Counted from the stretch's first letter, positions 50,063 to 60,441 are shown. The stretch: 64,000 bases of DNA from an uncultured Shimia sp. (GCA_937897325.1 CALCOY010000016.1:228408-292407); one strand, 5' to 3'. Program-made: numbers and translations. Notes: generated by a model not told the origin, from the sequence alone.

Positions 50063-51339
50063 CGCTGTCCTGGCTTTCGATCATTAGGCTCGGCCTTGTT
50101 CAGATGTGCCTCGGGGCGATTGTGGTGCTCACAACCTCAACGCTCAACCGGCTGATGGTTGTTGAACTGGCCTTGCCTGCGGTTTTGCCCGGTCTGCTGG
50201 TGGCGCTGCATTATGGCATACAGATCACACGACCAAATTGGGGGTTTCTCAGCGATACGGGCGGGCGCAGGACGCTTTGGATCGTCGGCGGGATGGGCGC
50301 GCTTGGGCTTGGCGCTGTTTTGGCCTCCTACGCGATCATCGTTTTGGCTGAGAGCTTTGCGGCAGGGATGGCATTGTCGATCTTTGCTTATGCCCTGATT
50401 GGCCTTGGGGTTGGGGCCTCGGGAACCTCCTTGCTCGCGTTGCTGGCGACAGCGACGGCGCCGAACCGGCGGGCAGCGGCAGCGACGATCACCTGGTTGA
50501 TGATGATCGCCGGGATCGCTGTAACGGCGGGTGTTGTCGGCGCGATGCTGGATCCATACTCGCCCGAATTGCTCATGCGGATCGTTTGGACGGTTGTTCT
50601 GGCTGCCGTCGGACTGACAGTGCTGGCGACGGCAGGCATCGAAACCAATGTGGTCGCGCGGGCAGAACCAGACCCGATGCCCTTCCTGCAGGGCATGGCC
50701 GAGATATGGGCAGAGCGTGAGGCAAGAAACTTCACCCTTTTCGTGTTCCTGTCGATGACAGCCTATTTCATGCAGGAACTGATCCTTGAACCTTACGCAG
50801 GTCTGGTTTTTGCCTTCACGCCGGGTCAGTCGACATCCCTTTCGGGTGTACAAAACGGCGGTGTGTTCGTCGGTATGGTGCTGGTGGGCATCATGGCCAC
50901 GGGCCTTGGCAAAGGATCGCTGAAAAGCTGGGTGATCGCAGGTTGCCTAGGATCCGCTCTGATGCTGTGCGGGATCGCCATGCTTGGCCAGATGGGCCCA
51001 GGCGCGCCGCTGGTGGCTGCGGTCATGGGCCTTGGTTTTTTCAACGGTGTTTTCGCGGTCGCTGCCATCGGATCGATGATGGGGCTGGCCGGACAGGGAC
51101 GCGAACAACGTGAAGGTACACGGATGGGCCTGTGGGGCGCTGCCCAAGCCATTGCCGCAGGCTTCGGCGGACTGACCGGGGCATTCTTCGTCGATATGGC
51201 ACGGCGCACATTGCCCGACGCGGACGCCTTCGCGGCCGTTTTCATATTCGAGGCGGGGCTGTTTCTGGCCGCCGCCTATCTGGCGATGCGCGTTATGGAA
51301 CGCGGGCGCCCCAATGCAACTTTGGTGCCGGGGGAATGA
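50059..51339 (+). CDS. PucC-family MFS protein between bchG and bchP
   Basis: This 426-residue protein has 12 predicted helices and is homologous to the orf428 protein found between bchG and bchP in Rhodobacter. It includes VLTTSTLNRLMVVELALPA, parallel to the LhaA segment LGTLNRVMIVELSVPA. It belongs to the BCD (bacteriochlorophyll delivery) family, so a role in handling newly made pigment is likely. It is coupled to bchG by ATGA. Confidence 0.9.
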   Translation: MTLSWLSIIRLGLVQMCLGAIVVLTTSTLNRLMVVELALPAVLPGLLVALHYGIQITRPNWGFLSDTGGRRTLWIVGGMGALGLGAVLASYAIIVLAESFAAGMALSIFAYALIGLGVGASGTSLLALLATATAPNRRAAAATITWLMMIAGIAVTAGVVGAMLDPYSPELLMRIVWTVVLAAVGLTVLATAGIETNVVARAEPDPMPFLQGMAEIWAEREARNFTLFVFLSMTAYFMQELILEPYAGLVFAFTPGQSTSLSGVQNGGVFVGMVLVGIMATGLGKGSLKSWVIAGCLGSALMLCGIAMLGQMGPGAPLVAAVMGLGFFNGVFAVAAIGSMMGLAGQGREQREGTRMGLWGAAQAIAAGFGGLTGAFFVDMARRTLPDADAFAAVFIFEAGLFLAAAYLAMRVMERGRPNATLVPGE

Positions 51340-51342
51340 GAT

Positions 51343-52518
51343 ATGTATGATGTCGTCGTCGTGGGCGGAGGCCCTGCCGGGGCCACAGCCGCCGAGGATC
51401 TGGTCAGATCGGGCCACAAGGTCGCCCTGCTGGACCGCGAAGGCCGGATCAAACCCTGTGGCGGCGCCATTCCGCCACGCCTGATGCAGGACTTCCACAT
51501 CGGGGAAGAGCAACTGCTGACAAAGGTCAACACTGCGCGCATGATCTCTCCCACCGGGCGTCAGGTCGACATTCCGATCGAGAACGGTTTTGTCGGGATG
51601 GTCGATCGTAAGGATTTCGACCCTTTCCTGCGAGAGCGGGCCGTAAAGGCCGGGGCCAAGTATTTCGTGGGCACTTTCGTCAGGGTCGATAGGGAGAGCG
51701 GAACCGCCGTGATCTACCGCGACAAGGCCAGCGGCGAAGAACGCGCCCTGCCTTGCAAGTTGATCATAGGTGCGGATGGGGCCAAAAGCCGGGTCGGTCT
51801 GGCCGAGGTGGAAGGAGCCGACAAGGTGCCGCTGGTCTTCGCCTATCACGAGATCATCAAGGCGCCTGAGGCAACGGCCACATACGATCCATTGCGCTGC
51901 GACGTGATCTATGACGGTGCAATCTCGCCTGATTTTTACGGATGGGTCTTCCCGCATGGTGGCACGACGAGTGTGGGCATGGGCACGGAAAACCCGGACG
52001 TGAACCTCAAGGACGCGACGGCCGCTTTGCGCATGGCCTCAGGTCTTTCGAACTGTGAAACGCTGCGCAAGGAAGGCGCGCCCATTCCGCTGAAACCGAT
52101 GGATCGCTGGGACAATGGCAAGGATGTTGTGCTGGCGGGCGATGCAGCGGGGGTGGTCGCCCCATCATCGGGTGAGGGGATTTACTACGCCATGGTGGGC
52201 GGTCGTGTCGCTGCGACGGCATGTGCCGCCACACTCGCTTCAGGCCGTGCTAAAGACCTGCGACTGGCGCGCAAATTGTTCATGCGCGAACACAAGACCG
52301 TCTTCCGGGTGCTGGCTTCGATGCAGAACGCATATTATCGATCCGATGACCGACGCGAACGCTTTGTGTCGCTCTGTCACGATATTGACGTGCAGCGCCT
52401 GACATTCGAAGCTTACATGAACAAGAAGCTCGTGAAGGCACGGCCGCTGGCGCATCTGAAGATCGGTGTGAAGAATCTGGCCCACCTGACGGGCTTGGTC
52501 CGTGCGGAGCATGTATGA
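51343..52518 (+). CDS. bchP: Geranylgeranyl reductase
   Basis: This 391-residue FAD-dependent enzyme reduces the geranylgeranyl tail of bacteriochlorophyll to phytyl. The Rossmann motif VVVGGGPAGATAAEDL is near residues 4-19, GADGAKSRVG mid-protein and VLAGDAAGVVAPSSGEGI near 259-276. Its stop overlaps the idi start. Confidence 0.96.
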   Translation: MYDVVVVGGGPAGATAAEDLVRSGHKVALLDREGRIKPCGGAIPPRLMQDFHIGEEQLLTKVNTARMISPTGRQVDIPIENGFVGMVDRKDFDPFLRERAVKAGAKYFVGTFVRVDRESGTAVIYRDKASGEERALPCKLIIGADGAKSRVGLAEVEGADKVPLVFAYHEIIKAPEATATYDPLRCDVIYDGAISPDFYGWVFPHGGTTSVGMGTENPDVNLKDATAALRMASGLSNCETLRKEGAPIPLKPMDRWDNGKDVVLAGDAAGVVAPSSGEGIYYAMVGGRVAATACAATLASGRAKDLRLARKLFMREHKTVFRVLASMQNAYYRSDDRRERFVSLCHDIDVQRLTFEAYMNKKLVKARPLAHLKIGVKNLAHLTGLVRAEHV

Positions 52519-53057
52519 CGATCATGATCCCGGCCTGGGTGAACGGCACGCTGACACCTGTTGAAAAGCTGGCAGCGCATCAGCGCGGGCTGCGACACAA
52601 GGCCGTTTCGGTATTCGTGATCCGGGGCACGGAGGTGCTGATGCAGCGGCGAGCTTTGGGTAAATATCATACACCAGGACTTTGGACGAACACCTGCTGC
52701 ACGCATCCACGATGGGACGAAAAGCCTGCGGCCTGCGCCATCAGGCGATTGCGCGAAGAACTGGGGATCACCGGATTGGCCCCTGCGCATAGGCACCATC
52801 TCGAATACCGGGCGGATGTAGGGAACGGTCTGATCGAACACGAAGTCGTTGACGTGTTTCTGGCCCGCGCGCCGTGTGATCTGCGTGTGACAAAGAACAC
52901 CGACGAGGTTATGGAAACGGAGTGGGTCGATTATCACGATCTCATGGCACTCGTGAAGCGCAGACCAGAACGGTATACGCCGTGGCTGCGGATCTATCTG
53001 GCGGATCATGCGGATACGATCTTTGGGCCAGATTTGATCCATGCAGCACGGGTGTGA
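52515..53057 (+). CDS. idi: Isopentenyl-diphosphate delta-isomerase (type I)
   Basis: This 180-residue Nudix-fold enzyme interconverts IPP and DMAPP, feeding both carotenoid and tail synthesis. The active-site segment NTCCTHPRWDEKPAACAIRR (about 57-76) and the Nudix part RLREELGI are visible. It ends the bchG-orf428-bchP-idi operon. Confidence 0.95.
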   Translation: MTIMIPAWVNGTLTPVEKLAAHQRGLRHKAVSVFVIRGTEVLMQRRALGKYHTPGLWTNTCCTHPRWDEKPAACAIRRLREELGITGLAPAHRHHLEYRADVGNGLIEHEVVDVFLARAPCDLRVTKNTDEVMETEWVDYHDLMALVKRRPERYTPWLRIYLADHADTIFGPDLIHAARV

Positions 53058-53105
53058 CATCCTCACCCTTTAACTGAGATCAGGTGCGCCTAGGTTGACG
53101 TGGCG

Positions 53106-53777
53106 ATGACCCAAGCCAAGCCAGTGCTGATCGCGCGCGATCTGACCAAATCCTACACCACAGCCGAAGGCACCCTGCCCGTACTTCAGGGTGTGTCGCT
53201 TGAGGTGCAACCGGGCGAAAGCGTTGCTCTGACCGGCGAAAGCGGGTCGGGCAAAAGCACGCTCTTGCATTGTCTGGGCTGTCTCGATGCGGCGGATGAC
53301 GGTATCATCGAACTGGAAGGCGCCGCACTGAGCGGGCTTGATGAAGAGCAGCGCGCCGACATGCGCCGTGACCGGGTCAGCATCATATTTCAGCAGCTAA
53401 ACCTCATCCCGTCGCTGAATGTTGAGAAAAACCTGGCCTTTCAGGCTCGGCTCAACGGGCGGCACGATCCGGAATGGCAGGCGAAACTGACGCGACGGCT
53501 GGGCCTTTCGGATCTCCTGAACCGCTACCCCGAAGAGCTTTCGGGCGGACAGCAGCAGCGCGTGGCGATCGGGCGGGCCATCGCACATCGGCCAGCGCTT
53601 GTGCTGGCCGATGAACCCACTGGCAATCTGGATGAGGCGACGGCACGGCAGGTGCTCGACCTGCTGCTGGAGCTGGTGACTGAAACACAGGCCGCCCTGC
53701 TGATGGTCACGCATTCGCCCATGATCGCCGCGCGGCTTGACCGCGTGTTGCATCTGCGATTGGGCCAATTGACATGA
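53106..53777 (+). CDS. ABC transporter ATPase (AttE/LolD type)
   Basis: This 223-residue MacB/LolD-type ATPase has Walker A GESGSGKST (near 44-52), signature LSGGQQQRVAIGRAIAHRP and Walker B ALVLADEPTGNLD. ATG at 53106 is preferred; GTG at 53100 is possible. Its stop overlaps the permease start (ATGA). With the next two genes it forms an AttE-AttFG-AttH-like set. Confidence 0.9.
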   Translation: MTQAKPVLIARDLTKSYTTAEGTLPVLQGVSLEVQPGESVALTGESGSGKSTLLHCLGCLDAADDGIIELEGAALSGLDEEQRADMRRDRVSIIFQQLNLIPSLNVEKNLAFQARLNGRHDPEWQAKLTRRLGLSDLLNRYPEELSGGQQQRVAIGRAIAHRPALVLADEPTGNLDEATARQVLDLLLELVTETQAALLMVTHSPMIAARLDRVLHLRLGQLT

Positions 53778-56161
53778 GCCGCGTCGCGCTATCAGCGCTT
53801 CTCGCGCATTGGCGGCGTCATCCCATCCAACTCATCGCGCTGGTCGTCGGGCTTGCCCTCGCCACAGCGCTGTGGTCCGGCGTTCAAGCGATCAATACGG
53901 AAGCCAAACGCAGCTATGCCAAGGCTGCCGCACAGATGGGACAGGGCACTCTGGATCGCCTGACCGGTTCAAGCATCACGACCGAAGATTTCGCCGCCCT
54001 CCGCCGGGCGGGTTGGCAGGTGTCGCCGGTGCTTGAAGGACGCCTGCCCGGCACGACGCTCACCTTGCAGGGTATCGAACCGCTCAGTGCGCCACCGCAA
54101 GCAGGTCTGGCGGCAATCTTTGACGGCAGTGTCGATTTGGGAGCCTTCATATCGGAACCTGGTCTTTTGCTCGGCACGCCGGAAACGGCGGCTGAAGTAC
54201 AGGAACTGGGACGACCACTACAGATCATCGCTGACATCGCACCAGGTACGGTCGTCACAGACATTGGCACGGCGCAACGGATCCTGGGGCGCGATGACAT
54301 CTCTTATCTGCTGATCGCGGAGAACCAGCCTGTGGGCCTTCCGCCGATCGGCCAGATAAGCCGCCTCACACGCGTCACACCCGATGATACCAGTGACCTT
54401 GCGCAACTGACGCGCAGCTTTCACTTGAACCTGACGGCTTTTGGCTTTCTGTCATTCGCCGTCGGGCTTTTCATCGTACAATCGGCCATCGGTCTGGCTT
54501 TTGAGCAAAGGCGCAGCACGTTCCGCACGCTCCGCGCCCTTGGCGTCAGCTTGCGGAAACTGCTAACACTCCTTGGGCTTGAACTTTCTGGATTTGCATT
54601 GATTGCGGGGCTTCTGGGACTGGCTTTGGGCTACGTTATCGCGGCCACCTTGCTGCCGGATGTCGCGGGCACGCTGCGCGGGCTATACGGTGCGCAGATT
54701 TCCGGCACGCTTCGCTTTGATCCGGTTTGGGCGCTTTTGGCCCTGGCCATGACATTGGCCGGTGCCGCTGCGGCAGGGGCGCAGGCCTTGTGGCGCGTCG
54801 CGCGCATGCCGCTTTTGGCCCCGGCCCAGCCCCGCGCCTGGGCACGTGCTTCAGAACGCATGCTGCGGCTTCAGACGCTGTCCGCGCTGGCGCTTCTTGC
54901 CAGTGCTGCCTTGCTGGCCTTTTTCGGCGGATCGCTTCTTGCGGGTTTTGCCTGCCTCGCCGCCTTGTTGCTGGGGGCGGCGCTGGCGCTGCCGGGGCTC
55001 ATGATCAGGCTGCTTGACGGGCTTGGATCTTTTGCGCGAACACCCCTGTCCGAATGGCTTATCGCGGACACGCGCCAGCAGGTGCCCGCCCTGTCGCTGG
55101 CACTGATGGCGCTGTTGCTCGCGCTGTCGGCGAATGTTGGCGTCGGCACGATGGTCGGATCATTTCGCGGTACATTTGTCGGCTGGCTGGATCAACGACT
55201 GGCATCCGAGCTTTATCTATCCGCCCGTTCTGAAGACGAGGCTGAAGAAATTGCGGATTACCTGCGCCCCCAAACCGACGCTTTGCTGCCGATATGGTCC
55301 ATCGAGGGCCGCGCGGCAGGCCAGCCCGTCGACATCTACGGCATTGTGGACCACGCAACCTATCGCGACAACTGGCCTCTTCTGGATCAAAGCCCGGATG
55401 TCTGGCAAGCGCTCGCTGATGGGCCTGGGGTCCTGATCAATGAACAACTGGCCAGACGGAACGATCTTTGGCCCGGTGACACCATCGAGATCGACAGCGA
55501 TTGGTCCCCAACAATCGTTGGGGTCTATTCCGACTACGGCAACCCCCGAGGACAGGTTATTGCCGGGTTCGATGCCTTGATAGCGCGCCATCCAGATCCC
55601 GAAATCCTGCGATATGCCGTGCGCGTTGACCCTGAGCGGGCGGAAGATCTGGCGAGAGATGTCGTAGACAGGTTCGATCTTCCACCGGCGAGCTTTGTCA
55701 ATCAGGCCGATGTGAAAGCATTCTCTATGCGCGTCTTCGAACAAACATTCCTGATTACCGGTGCACTGAACATACTCACGCTCGCCGTGGCGGCCTTTGC
55801 GATGTTGACGAGCCTGCTGACATTGTCGGCCATGCGTCTGCCGCAGATCGCGCCGGTCTGGGCACTGGGTCAGCCGCCCCGACGGCTTGCGCGTTTCGAA
55901 CTGCTTCGAACGGCCCTTCTGGCATTGCTGACATGGGCGATGGCGTTGCCGGTCGGATTGTGCCTCGCGTGGGTCTTGTTGGAGGTTGTCAATGTTCAAG
56001 CCTTTGGCTGGCGCCTTCCAATGTCCATCTTTCCATCGGATTGGGCATGGCTGGGTCTTTGGGCGTTGATCGCAGCAACTCTGGCAGCCCTCTGGCCGGT
56101 CCTGCGCCTCACGCGGTTGCCCAATGCCGCATTGTTGCGGAGTTTCGCCAGTGATCGCTAG
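53774..56161 (+). CDS. FtsX-like ABC permease, two-module (AttFG type)
   Basis: This 795-residue permease has an N-terminal helix, a periplasmic domain, a first FtsX module (helices around 215-340) and a second set of helices (375-460). A second periplasmic domain and terminal helices (about 660-780) follow. The layout corresponds to two fused permeases. It is coupled to the ATPase upstream and overlaps the lipocalin-like gene by 11 bp. The substrate is unknown; lipoprotein- or lipid-type export is typical of the superfamily. Confidence 0.88.
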   Translation: MSRVALSALLAHWRRHPIQLIALVVGLALATALWSGVQAINTEAKRSYAKAAAQMGQGTLDRLTGSSITTEDFAALRRAGWQVSPVLEGRLPGTTLTLQGIEPLSAPPQAGLAAIFDGSVDLGAFISEPGLLLGTPETAAEVQELGRPLQIIADIAPGTVVTDIGTAQRILGRDDISYLLIAENQPVGLPPIGQISRLTRVTPDDTSDLAQLTRSFHLNLTAFGFLSFAVGLFIVQSAIGLAFEQRRSTFRTLRALGVSLRKLLTLLGLELSGFALIAGLLGLALGYVIAATLLPDVAGTLRGLYGAQISGTLRFDPVWALLALAMTLAGAAAAGAQALWRVARMPLLAPAQPRAWARASERMLRLQTLSALALLASAALLAFFGGSLLAGFACLAALLLGAALALPGLMIRLLDGLGSFARTPLSEWLIADTRQQVPALSLALMALLLALSANVGVGTMVGSFRGTFVGWLDQRLASELYLSARSEDEAEEIADYLRPQTDALLPIWSIEGRAAGQPVDIYGIVDHATYRDNWPLLDQSPDVWQALADGPGVLINEQLARRNDLWPGDTIEIDSDWSPTIVGVYSDYGNPRGQVIAGFDALIARHPDPEILRYAVRVDPERAEDLARDVVDRFDLPPASFVNQADVKAFSMRVFEQTFLITGALNILTLAVAAFAMLTSLLTLSAMRLPQIAPVWALGQPPRRLARFELLRTALLALLTWAMALPVGLCLAWVLLEVVNVQAFGWRLPMSIFPSDWAWLGLWALIAATLAALWPVLRLTRLPNAALLRSFASDR

Positions 56162-57212
56162 AATCCTTTTTCTGATGTTGATTTGGCCAAGCGTGCTCGG
56201 GGCACAAGGCTTTGCGGGGCTCGGAACCAGCGCCGAAGGTTTCGCGACACCGTCACCCGACCGCGCGCTGGTCTTTCCGCAGGACCACGCGGCCCACCCG
56301 CCTTACCGCATCGAATGGTGGTATCTGACCGCAACGCTAACGGGTGCAGACGGGCAGGATTACGGCGTGCAATGGACGCTTTTTCGGTCTGCGATGAAAC
56401 CCGAAGACGGCGAAGGCTGGGCAACGCCGCAGCTTTGGATGGGGCATGCGGGCCTAACGTCGGCCAATCGTCACCATCACGCGGAACGGTTGGGCCGCGG
56501 GGGCGTTGGCAGTGCCGGGGTCGATACAGATCCGTTTCGCGCCTTCATCGACGATTGGGAAATGCGCAGCGTCGCGACTAAGGGCGATCCATTTGATGCA
56601 CTCAACCTGTCGGCGCGCGGGCGTGACTTCAGCTACGATCTCGATCTTACGGCCAAAGGCCCTTTGGTACTGCAGGGAAAGGCCGGATATTCGGTCAAAT
56701 CCGCGGAAGGGCAGGCGAGCTACTATTACTCCCAGCCGTTCTATGAGGTTTCGGGCGTGATCGTACTGCCAACGGGTCCGGTTGAGGTGACAGGCCAGGG
56801 TTGGCTTGATCGGGAATGGTCCTCGCAGCCCCTGTCAGAGAATCAGGCAGGCTGGGACTGGTTTTCGCTAAGCTTCGCGGATGGCGCGCGGATGATGGGA
56901 TTTGGACTGCGCAGCACTGACAGCAGCCACTTCACCTCGGCGACATGGATCAGACCGGACGGGACGACCACACCTTACGGCGACGGTGCTCTGCGTCTGA
57001 CACCATTGGAAGAGACCGAGGTCGCTGGACGGATGATCCCGGTGCGCTGGCGCGTGCATTTGCCTCAGGAGGGTTTGGACGTGACCACATCCCCCCTGAA
57101 CCCGCAAAGCTGGATGGGCACCTCTTTCCCCTATTGGGAGGGCCCAATTCGGTTTGATGGCAGCCACACCGGACGCGGCTATCTTGAGATGACCGGTTAT
57201 CCGAGGGAGTAA
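56151..57212 (+). CDS. Secreted lipocalin-like protein (AttH / hydroxyneurosporene synthase-like)
   Basis: This 353-residue protein has a signal peptide (cleavage near VLGAQG) and the AttH/CrtC-type fold: YRIEWWYLTATLT, WLDREWSSQPLSENQ and DWFSLSFADGARMMGFGLR. It starts at GTG 56151, overlapping the permease stop by 11 bp, so it is part of that system, probably as the periplasmic binding or processing partner. Despite the family name, the signal peptide argues against it being the carotenoid hydratase CrtC. Confidence 0.85.
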   Translation: MIARILFLMLIWPSVLGAQGFAGLGTSAEGFATPSPDRALVFPQDHAAHPPYRIEWWYLTATLTGADGQDYGVQWTLFRSAMKPEDGEGWATPQLWMGHAGLTSANRHHHAERLGRGGVGSAGVDTDPFRAFIDDWEMRSVATKGDPFDALNLSARGRDFSYDLDLTAKGPLVLQGKAGYSVKSAEGQASYYYSQPFYEVSGVIVLPTGPVEVTGQGWLDREWSSQPLSENQAGWDWFSLSFADGARMMGFGLRSTDSSHFTSATWIRPDGTTTPYGDGALRLTPLEETEVAGRMIPVRWRVHLPQEGLDVTTSPLNPQSWMGTSFPYWEGPIRFDGSHTGRGYLEMTGYPRE

Positions 57213-57222
57213 GAAACGGGTT

Positions 57223-57972
57223 CTAACCAGCGCTATTGATGCTTGTGGTCACGTAATTGACCGCCAAATCCCTGTCCGAAAGGGACCATCCCCATGTGAA
57301 GGGATTGAAGACAAACCCTTTGCGATCCACGGGATCGACACCGGCTGCAGAAAGCAGGCCAAAAAGCTCTTCCGGGGTGATGAACTTTGACCATTCATGC
57401 GTTCCTTTCGGCAGCCAGCGCATGATGTATTCAGCACCCACGATCGCGGCGGCAAAGGATCTCGGCGTGCGATTGAGGGTAGAGCAAATCAGCAGACCAC
57501 CCGGCTTCAAAAGCGTTTTACAGGCATTCAGAAAAACCTGCGGGTCCGCCACATGCTCGATCACTTCCATGTTGAGCACGATATCGAACAGCTCGCCCTG
57601 TTCAGCCAGCGCTTCGGCGGTGATGTGACGATAGTCGATGCTAAGGCCGGATTGTTGCGCATGGACTTGAGCGACAGGAATATTGCCTTCTGCTGCGTCG
57701 GCCCCAACGACGTCGGCCCCGAGACGGGACATCGGTTCCGACAAAAGCCCACCGCCGCATCCAACGTCCAGCAATCGGAGACCTGAAAAAGGGCTTGGCG
57801 CGGTCAGATCCCGATCGAACTCAGCGGCGATCTGCGCCGTGATGTAATCGAGTCGGCAAGGGTTCAGCATGTGCAGGGGCTTGAATTTCCCGTTCGGGTC
57901 CCACCATTCGGCCGATATCGCCTCAAATTTTGTGATTTCCCGGGGGTCAACGGTCGATTGATCCATTTGCAT
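57223..57972 (-). CDS. ubiG: Ubiquinone biosynthesis O-methyltransferase
   Basis: This 249-residue SAM enzyme performs two O-methylations in ubiquinone synthesis. The SAM loop [15 protein letters not shown] is near residues 69-83 and [13 protein letters not shown] follows. The start at 57972 (MQMDQSTV) has GGAG six bases upstream; ATG at 57984 or 57966 are alternatives. It is divergent from the iminopeptidase and convergent with the lipocalin-like gene (10 bp gap). Confidence 0.95.
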   Translation of the reverse strand: MQMDQSTVDPREITKFEAISAEWWDPNGKFKPLHMLNPCRLDYITAQIAAEFDRDLTAPSPFSGLRLLDVGCGGGLLSEPMSRLGADVVGADAAEGNIPVAQVHAQQSGLSIDYRHITAEALAEQGELFDIVLNMEVIEHVADPQVFLNACKTLLKPGGLLICSTLNRTPRSFAAAIVGAEYIMRWLPKGTHEWSKFITPEELFGLLSAAGVDPVDRKGFVFNPFTWGWSLSDRDLAVNYVTTSINSAG

Positions 57973-58021
57973 TTCAATCTCCATATGCTCTTTTCGCCCA
58001 GATGACTTATGTAGGTCTGTA

Positions 58022-58993
58022 ATGGACAAAAATCTGGATCAAAAGCGCGCAGTTCAATACCTGTATCCTCCGGTCGATCCTTTCGATCAGCGGATGCTGG
58101 ATGTGGGCGACGGGCATCAAGTCTATGTGGAGCAATGCGGCAACCCTACGGGCGTGCCGGTCATTGTCCTGCATGGCGGTCCGGGCGGCGGCTGCAGCCC
58201 GGCGATGCGGCGCTATTTCGATCCGAACTATTACCGGATTATTCTCTTTGATCAGCGCGGCTGCGGAAGATCGAGGCCGCACGCCTCGGTCACCAACAAT
58301 ACGACGTGGCATCTTGTTTCAGATATCGAACTGATCCGTACAACGCTGGATATCGACGCCCTGATCGTCTTTGGTGGGTCCTGGGGTGCGACACTGGCGC
58401 TTATATACGCCGAAACCCATCCGGACAGGGTACGCCATCTTGTTCTGCGCGGCGTTTTCCTGATGACGCAATCCGAACTTGACTGGTTCTATGGCGGCGG
58501 CGCTGGTCGGTTCTGGCCGGAAGTCTGGCAGCGTTTCGTGGGGCTAATCCCGGAAGATGAACGCGGCGATCTCATTGCGGCTTACAACAGGCGGCTCTTT
58601 TCCGGCGACATGGTGACGGAAACCCGGTTTGCGCGGGCCTGGTCGGCTTGGGAAAATGCCCTGGCGTCGATTCATTCCACAGGTCTTGGCAGCGAGGCGC
58701 CCAGTGAATATGCTCGCGCTTTTGCGCGGCTGGAGAACCACTATTTCAGCAATGCAGGCTTTCTGGAATTTGACGGCCAGATCTTGGCCCATGCGGGTCG
58801 GATCAAACATATTCCGGGCACAATCGTGCAGGGCCGCTATGACATGATCTGCCCGCCGGATTCGGCCTACGCGCTGTCTAAAGCGTGGCCGGGCGGCGAT
58901 CTGAAGATGGTGCGTTACGCCGGGCATGCCTTGTCCGAACCAGGCATCAGCGCGGAATTGGTTCGTGTCATGGACAGGATTTCAGGCCGATGA
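58022..58993 (+). CDS. pip: Proline iminopeptidase
   Basis: This 323-residue alpha/beta hydrolase removes N-terminal proline. [12 protein letters not shown] (oxyanion region) and the nucleophile motif [11 protein letters not shown] (Ser near 122) are typical, and GHALSEPGI near the end gives the catalytic His. It overlaps the next gene by ATGA. Confidence 0.93.
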   Translation: MDKNLDQKRAVQYLYPPVDPFDQRMLDVGDGHQVYVEQCGNPTGVPVIVLHGGPGGGCSPAMRRYFDPNYYRIILFDQRGCGRSRPHASVTNNTTWHLVSDIELIRTTLDIDALIVFGGSWGATLALIYAETHPDRVRHLVLRGVFLMTQSELDWFYGGGAGRFWPEVWQRFVGLIPEDERGDLIAAYNRRLFSGDMVTETRFARAWSAWENALASIHSTGLGSEAPSEYARAFARLENHYFSNAGFLEFDGQILAHAGRIKHIPGTIVQGRYDMICPPDSAYALSKAWPGGDLKMVRYAGHALSEPGISAELVRVMDRISGR

Positions 58994-59844
58994 AACGCCT
59001 TGATCGCCGTGCCCTTTTTGCCTCTGGTGCTGCCGCCGCAGTTCTCGCGGCGACGGGCATTTCGGCGGCGCCCAAGCGCGGTGGCCGGTTGCGTGCCGCC
59101 CTGTCAGGGGCCGCGCGGACCGACAGCTGGGCCGATCCCGCCTCAGGGCTTTTCATGCGGGTGGCCGGACAGGGGATCCTGTTCGATACGCTGACCGAAA
59201 TCGCTGCGGATGGTACACTGCGCAGTGAACTGGCGAGAAGCTGGACCTCCGATGCGGCGGGCCGGAATTGGGTGTTTGAACTTCGTGACGATGTGATCTT
59301 CCACGACGGGCAACCGCTGCGATCAGAGGATGTGGTCGCCTCGATCGGGCGGCGCGGGGGTTTCGAAAGGATTGAAACGCTGCAGGATGGTCGCGTCGCC
59401 ATTGCCTTGCGAGCAGGTGACCCGAATCTGCCATTTCGTCTTGGCGGACCTGATCACGTGATCCAACCCGCCGATGAATCCCGGCGTGATCTAGGGGTTG
59501 GAACCGGGCTTTATCGCTTGCGACAGTTCAACCCCGGCCAACATCTTTTGGTTGAGCGGGTAGACAACCATTACAAAGGGGATGCGGCGGGCTGGTTCGA
59601 CATGGTCGAGCTTGTTTCGGTTCCCGCCGAAGACGTTCGTGTGCAAGCATTAAATGAGCATCTAGTCGACACAGCCGATGTGCGAGATAGGCCGCGAATG
59701 CTGCCAAGGGCCGACTTTCACTGCCTACCGGATGACAATGATCCTGCGCAGATCCTCAGCAAGGATGTCGGACTCCCGGCGCGCATCGGCCAACACTGGC
59801 CGCTTGACAACTACCGGATGGCAGAACGTTGGTGGTTCAGCTGA
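58990..59844 (+). CDS. Short family-5 ABC substrate-binding protein
   Basis: This 284-residue protein has a twin-arginine-like signal (RLDRRALFASGAAAA), so Tat export is likely. RGGRLRAALSGA and WVFELRDDVIFHDGQPLRSED match SBP_bac_5 (peptide/nickel) proteins, but those are about 500 residues. It ends cleanly (RMAERWWFS) and is coupled to pip. It may be a natural short form rather than a truncation. No cognate permease is nearby. Confidence 0.78.
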   Translation: MKRLDRRALFASGAAAAVLAATGISAAPKRGGRLRAALSGAARTDSWADPASGLFMRVAGQGILFDTLTEIAADGTLRSELARSWTSDAAGRNWVFELRDDVIFHDGQPLRSEDVVASIGRRGGFERIETLQDGRVAIALRAGDPNLPFRLGGPDHVIQPADESRRDLGVGTGLYRLRQFNPGQHLLVERVDNHYKGDAAGWFDMVELVSVPAEDVRVQALNEHLVDTADVRDRPRMLPRADFHCLPDDNDPAQILSKDVGLPARIGQHWPLDNYRMAERWWFS

Positions 59845-59958
59845 TCCACCCGGTCTTTCACACATAGACGTGATTGCCCGAAGCGCTGTGATCCGGCATA
59901 CTTCGCCCAGCAGTAAATGAGCGGCAAAAAATGACCGCTGTGCAATGAGGTGTGTGAA

Positions 59959-60324
59959 ATGGTACGGATCTCGATCCTGCTTTTTTTGATGTTTGCGCTG
60001 GTGGCCTGTGGTGGGCGGCGAGACCCGCCCGTCCGGTATGTGGCGGCCCCGACAACAACAACCCCTGTATTGTTTGCGAGCGGGCCTATTTCGCGCGCCT
60101 GCATGGCAAGCGATCGCCGCGCGGCAAGCTCGACCCGGTGTGGATGCGTTCAGGCAGTGGCGGACCAAAGGTTAAGCGATGTCGATCAGAGACGTGGCGC
60201 ATCCTATTTTGACGACCCCCACGCGCTTCAAGAGGTTCGCCAATCGGACAACGCGTCGAACGAAGCCTTCTGGGAACGCTGGAAAGCTTATGGCGCGGAA
60301 GCAGCGCGGCTTTGCACATCATAA
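59959..60324 (+). CDS. Small lipoprotein, conserved hypothetical
   Basis: This 121-residue protein has an N-terminal helix and lipobox LVAC (Cys near 17), so it is probably a lipoprotein. The body contains SRACMASDRRAASSTRCGCV and DNASNEAFWERWKAYG; I have seen this pattern in Rhodobacterales hypothetical proteins but know no function. ATG at 59959 has GAGG eight bases upstream; GTG at 59950 is possible. Confidence 0.75.
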   Translation: MVRISILLFLMFALVACGGRRDPPVRYVAAPTTTTPVLFASGPISRACMASDRRAASSTRCGCVQAVADQRLSDVDQRRGASYFDDPHALQEVRQSDNASNEAFWERWKAYGAEAARLCTS

Positions 60325-60441
60325 GGTGGGTTCGGGTCCGAGGTCGATGATCAGCCACATCTTGGCGTAGAATCCATCTAGGCAAAGGCGCGTTCCAGCT
60401 ATGGGCGTTGAGCAATGAGATGTGGCGCTTGAGCCCAGAAT

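Noticed and set aside
56151..57212. Calling the lipocalin-like gene crtC (carotenoid 1,2-hydratase)
   Set aside because: It has a signal peptide and overlaps an ABC permease gene, whereas CrtC is not secreted and groups with crtD.
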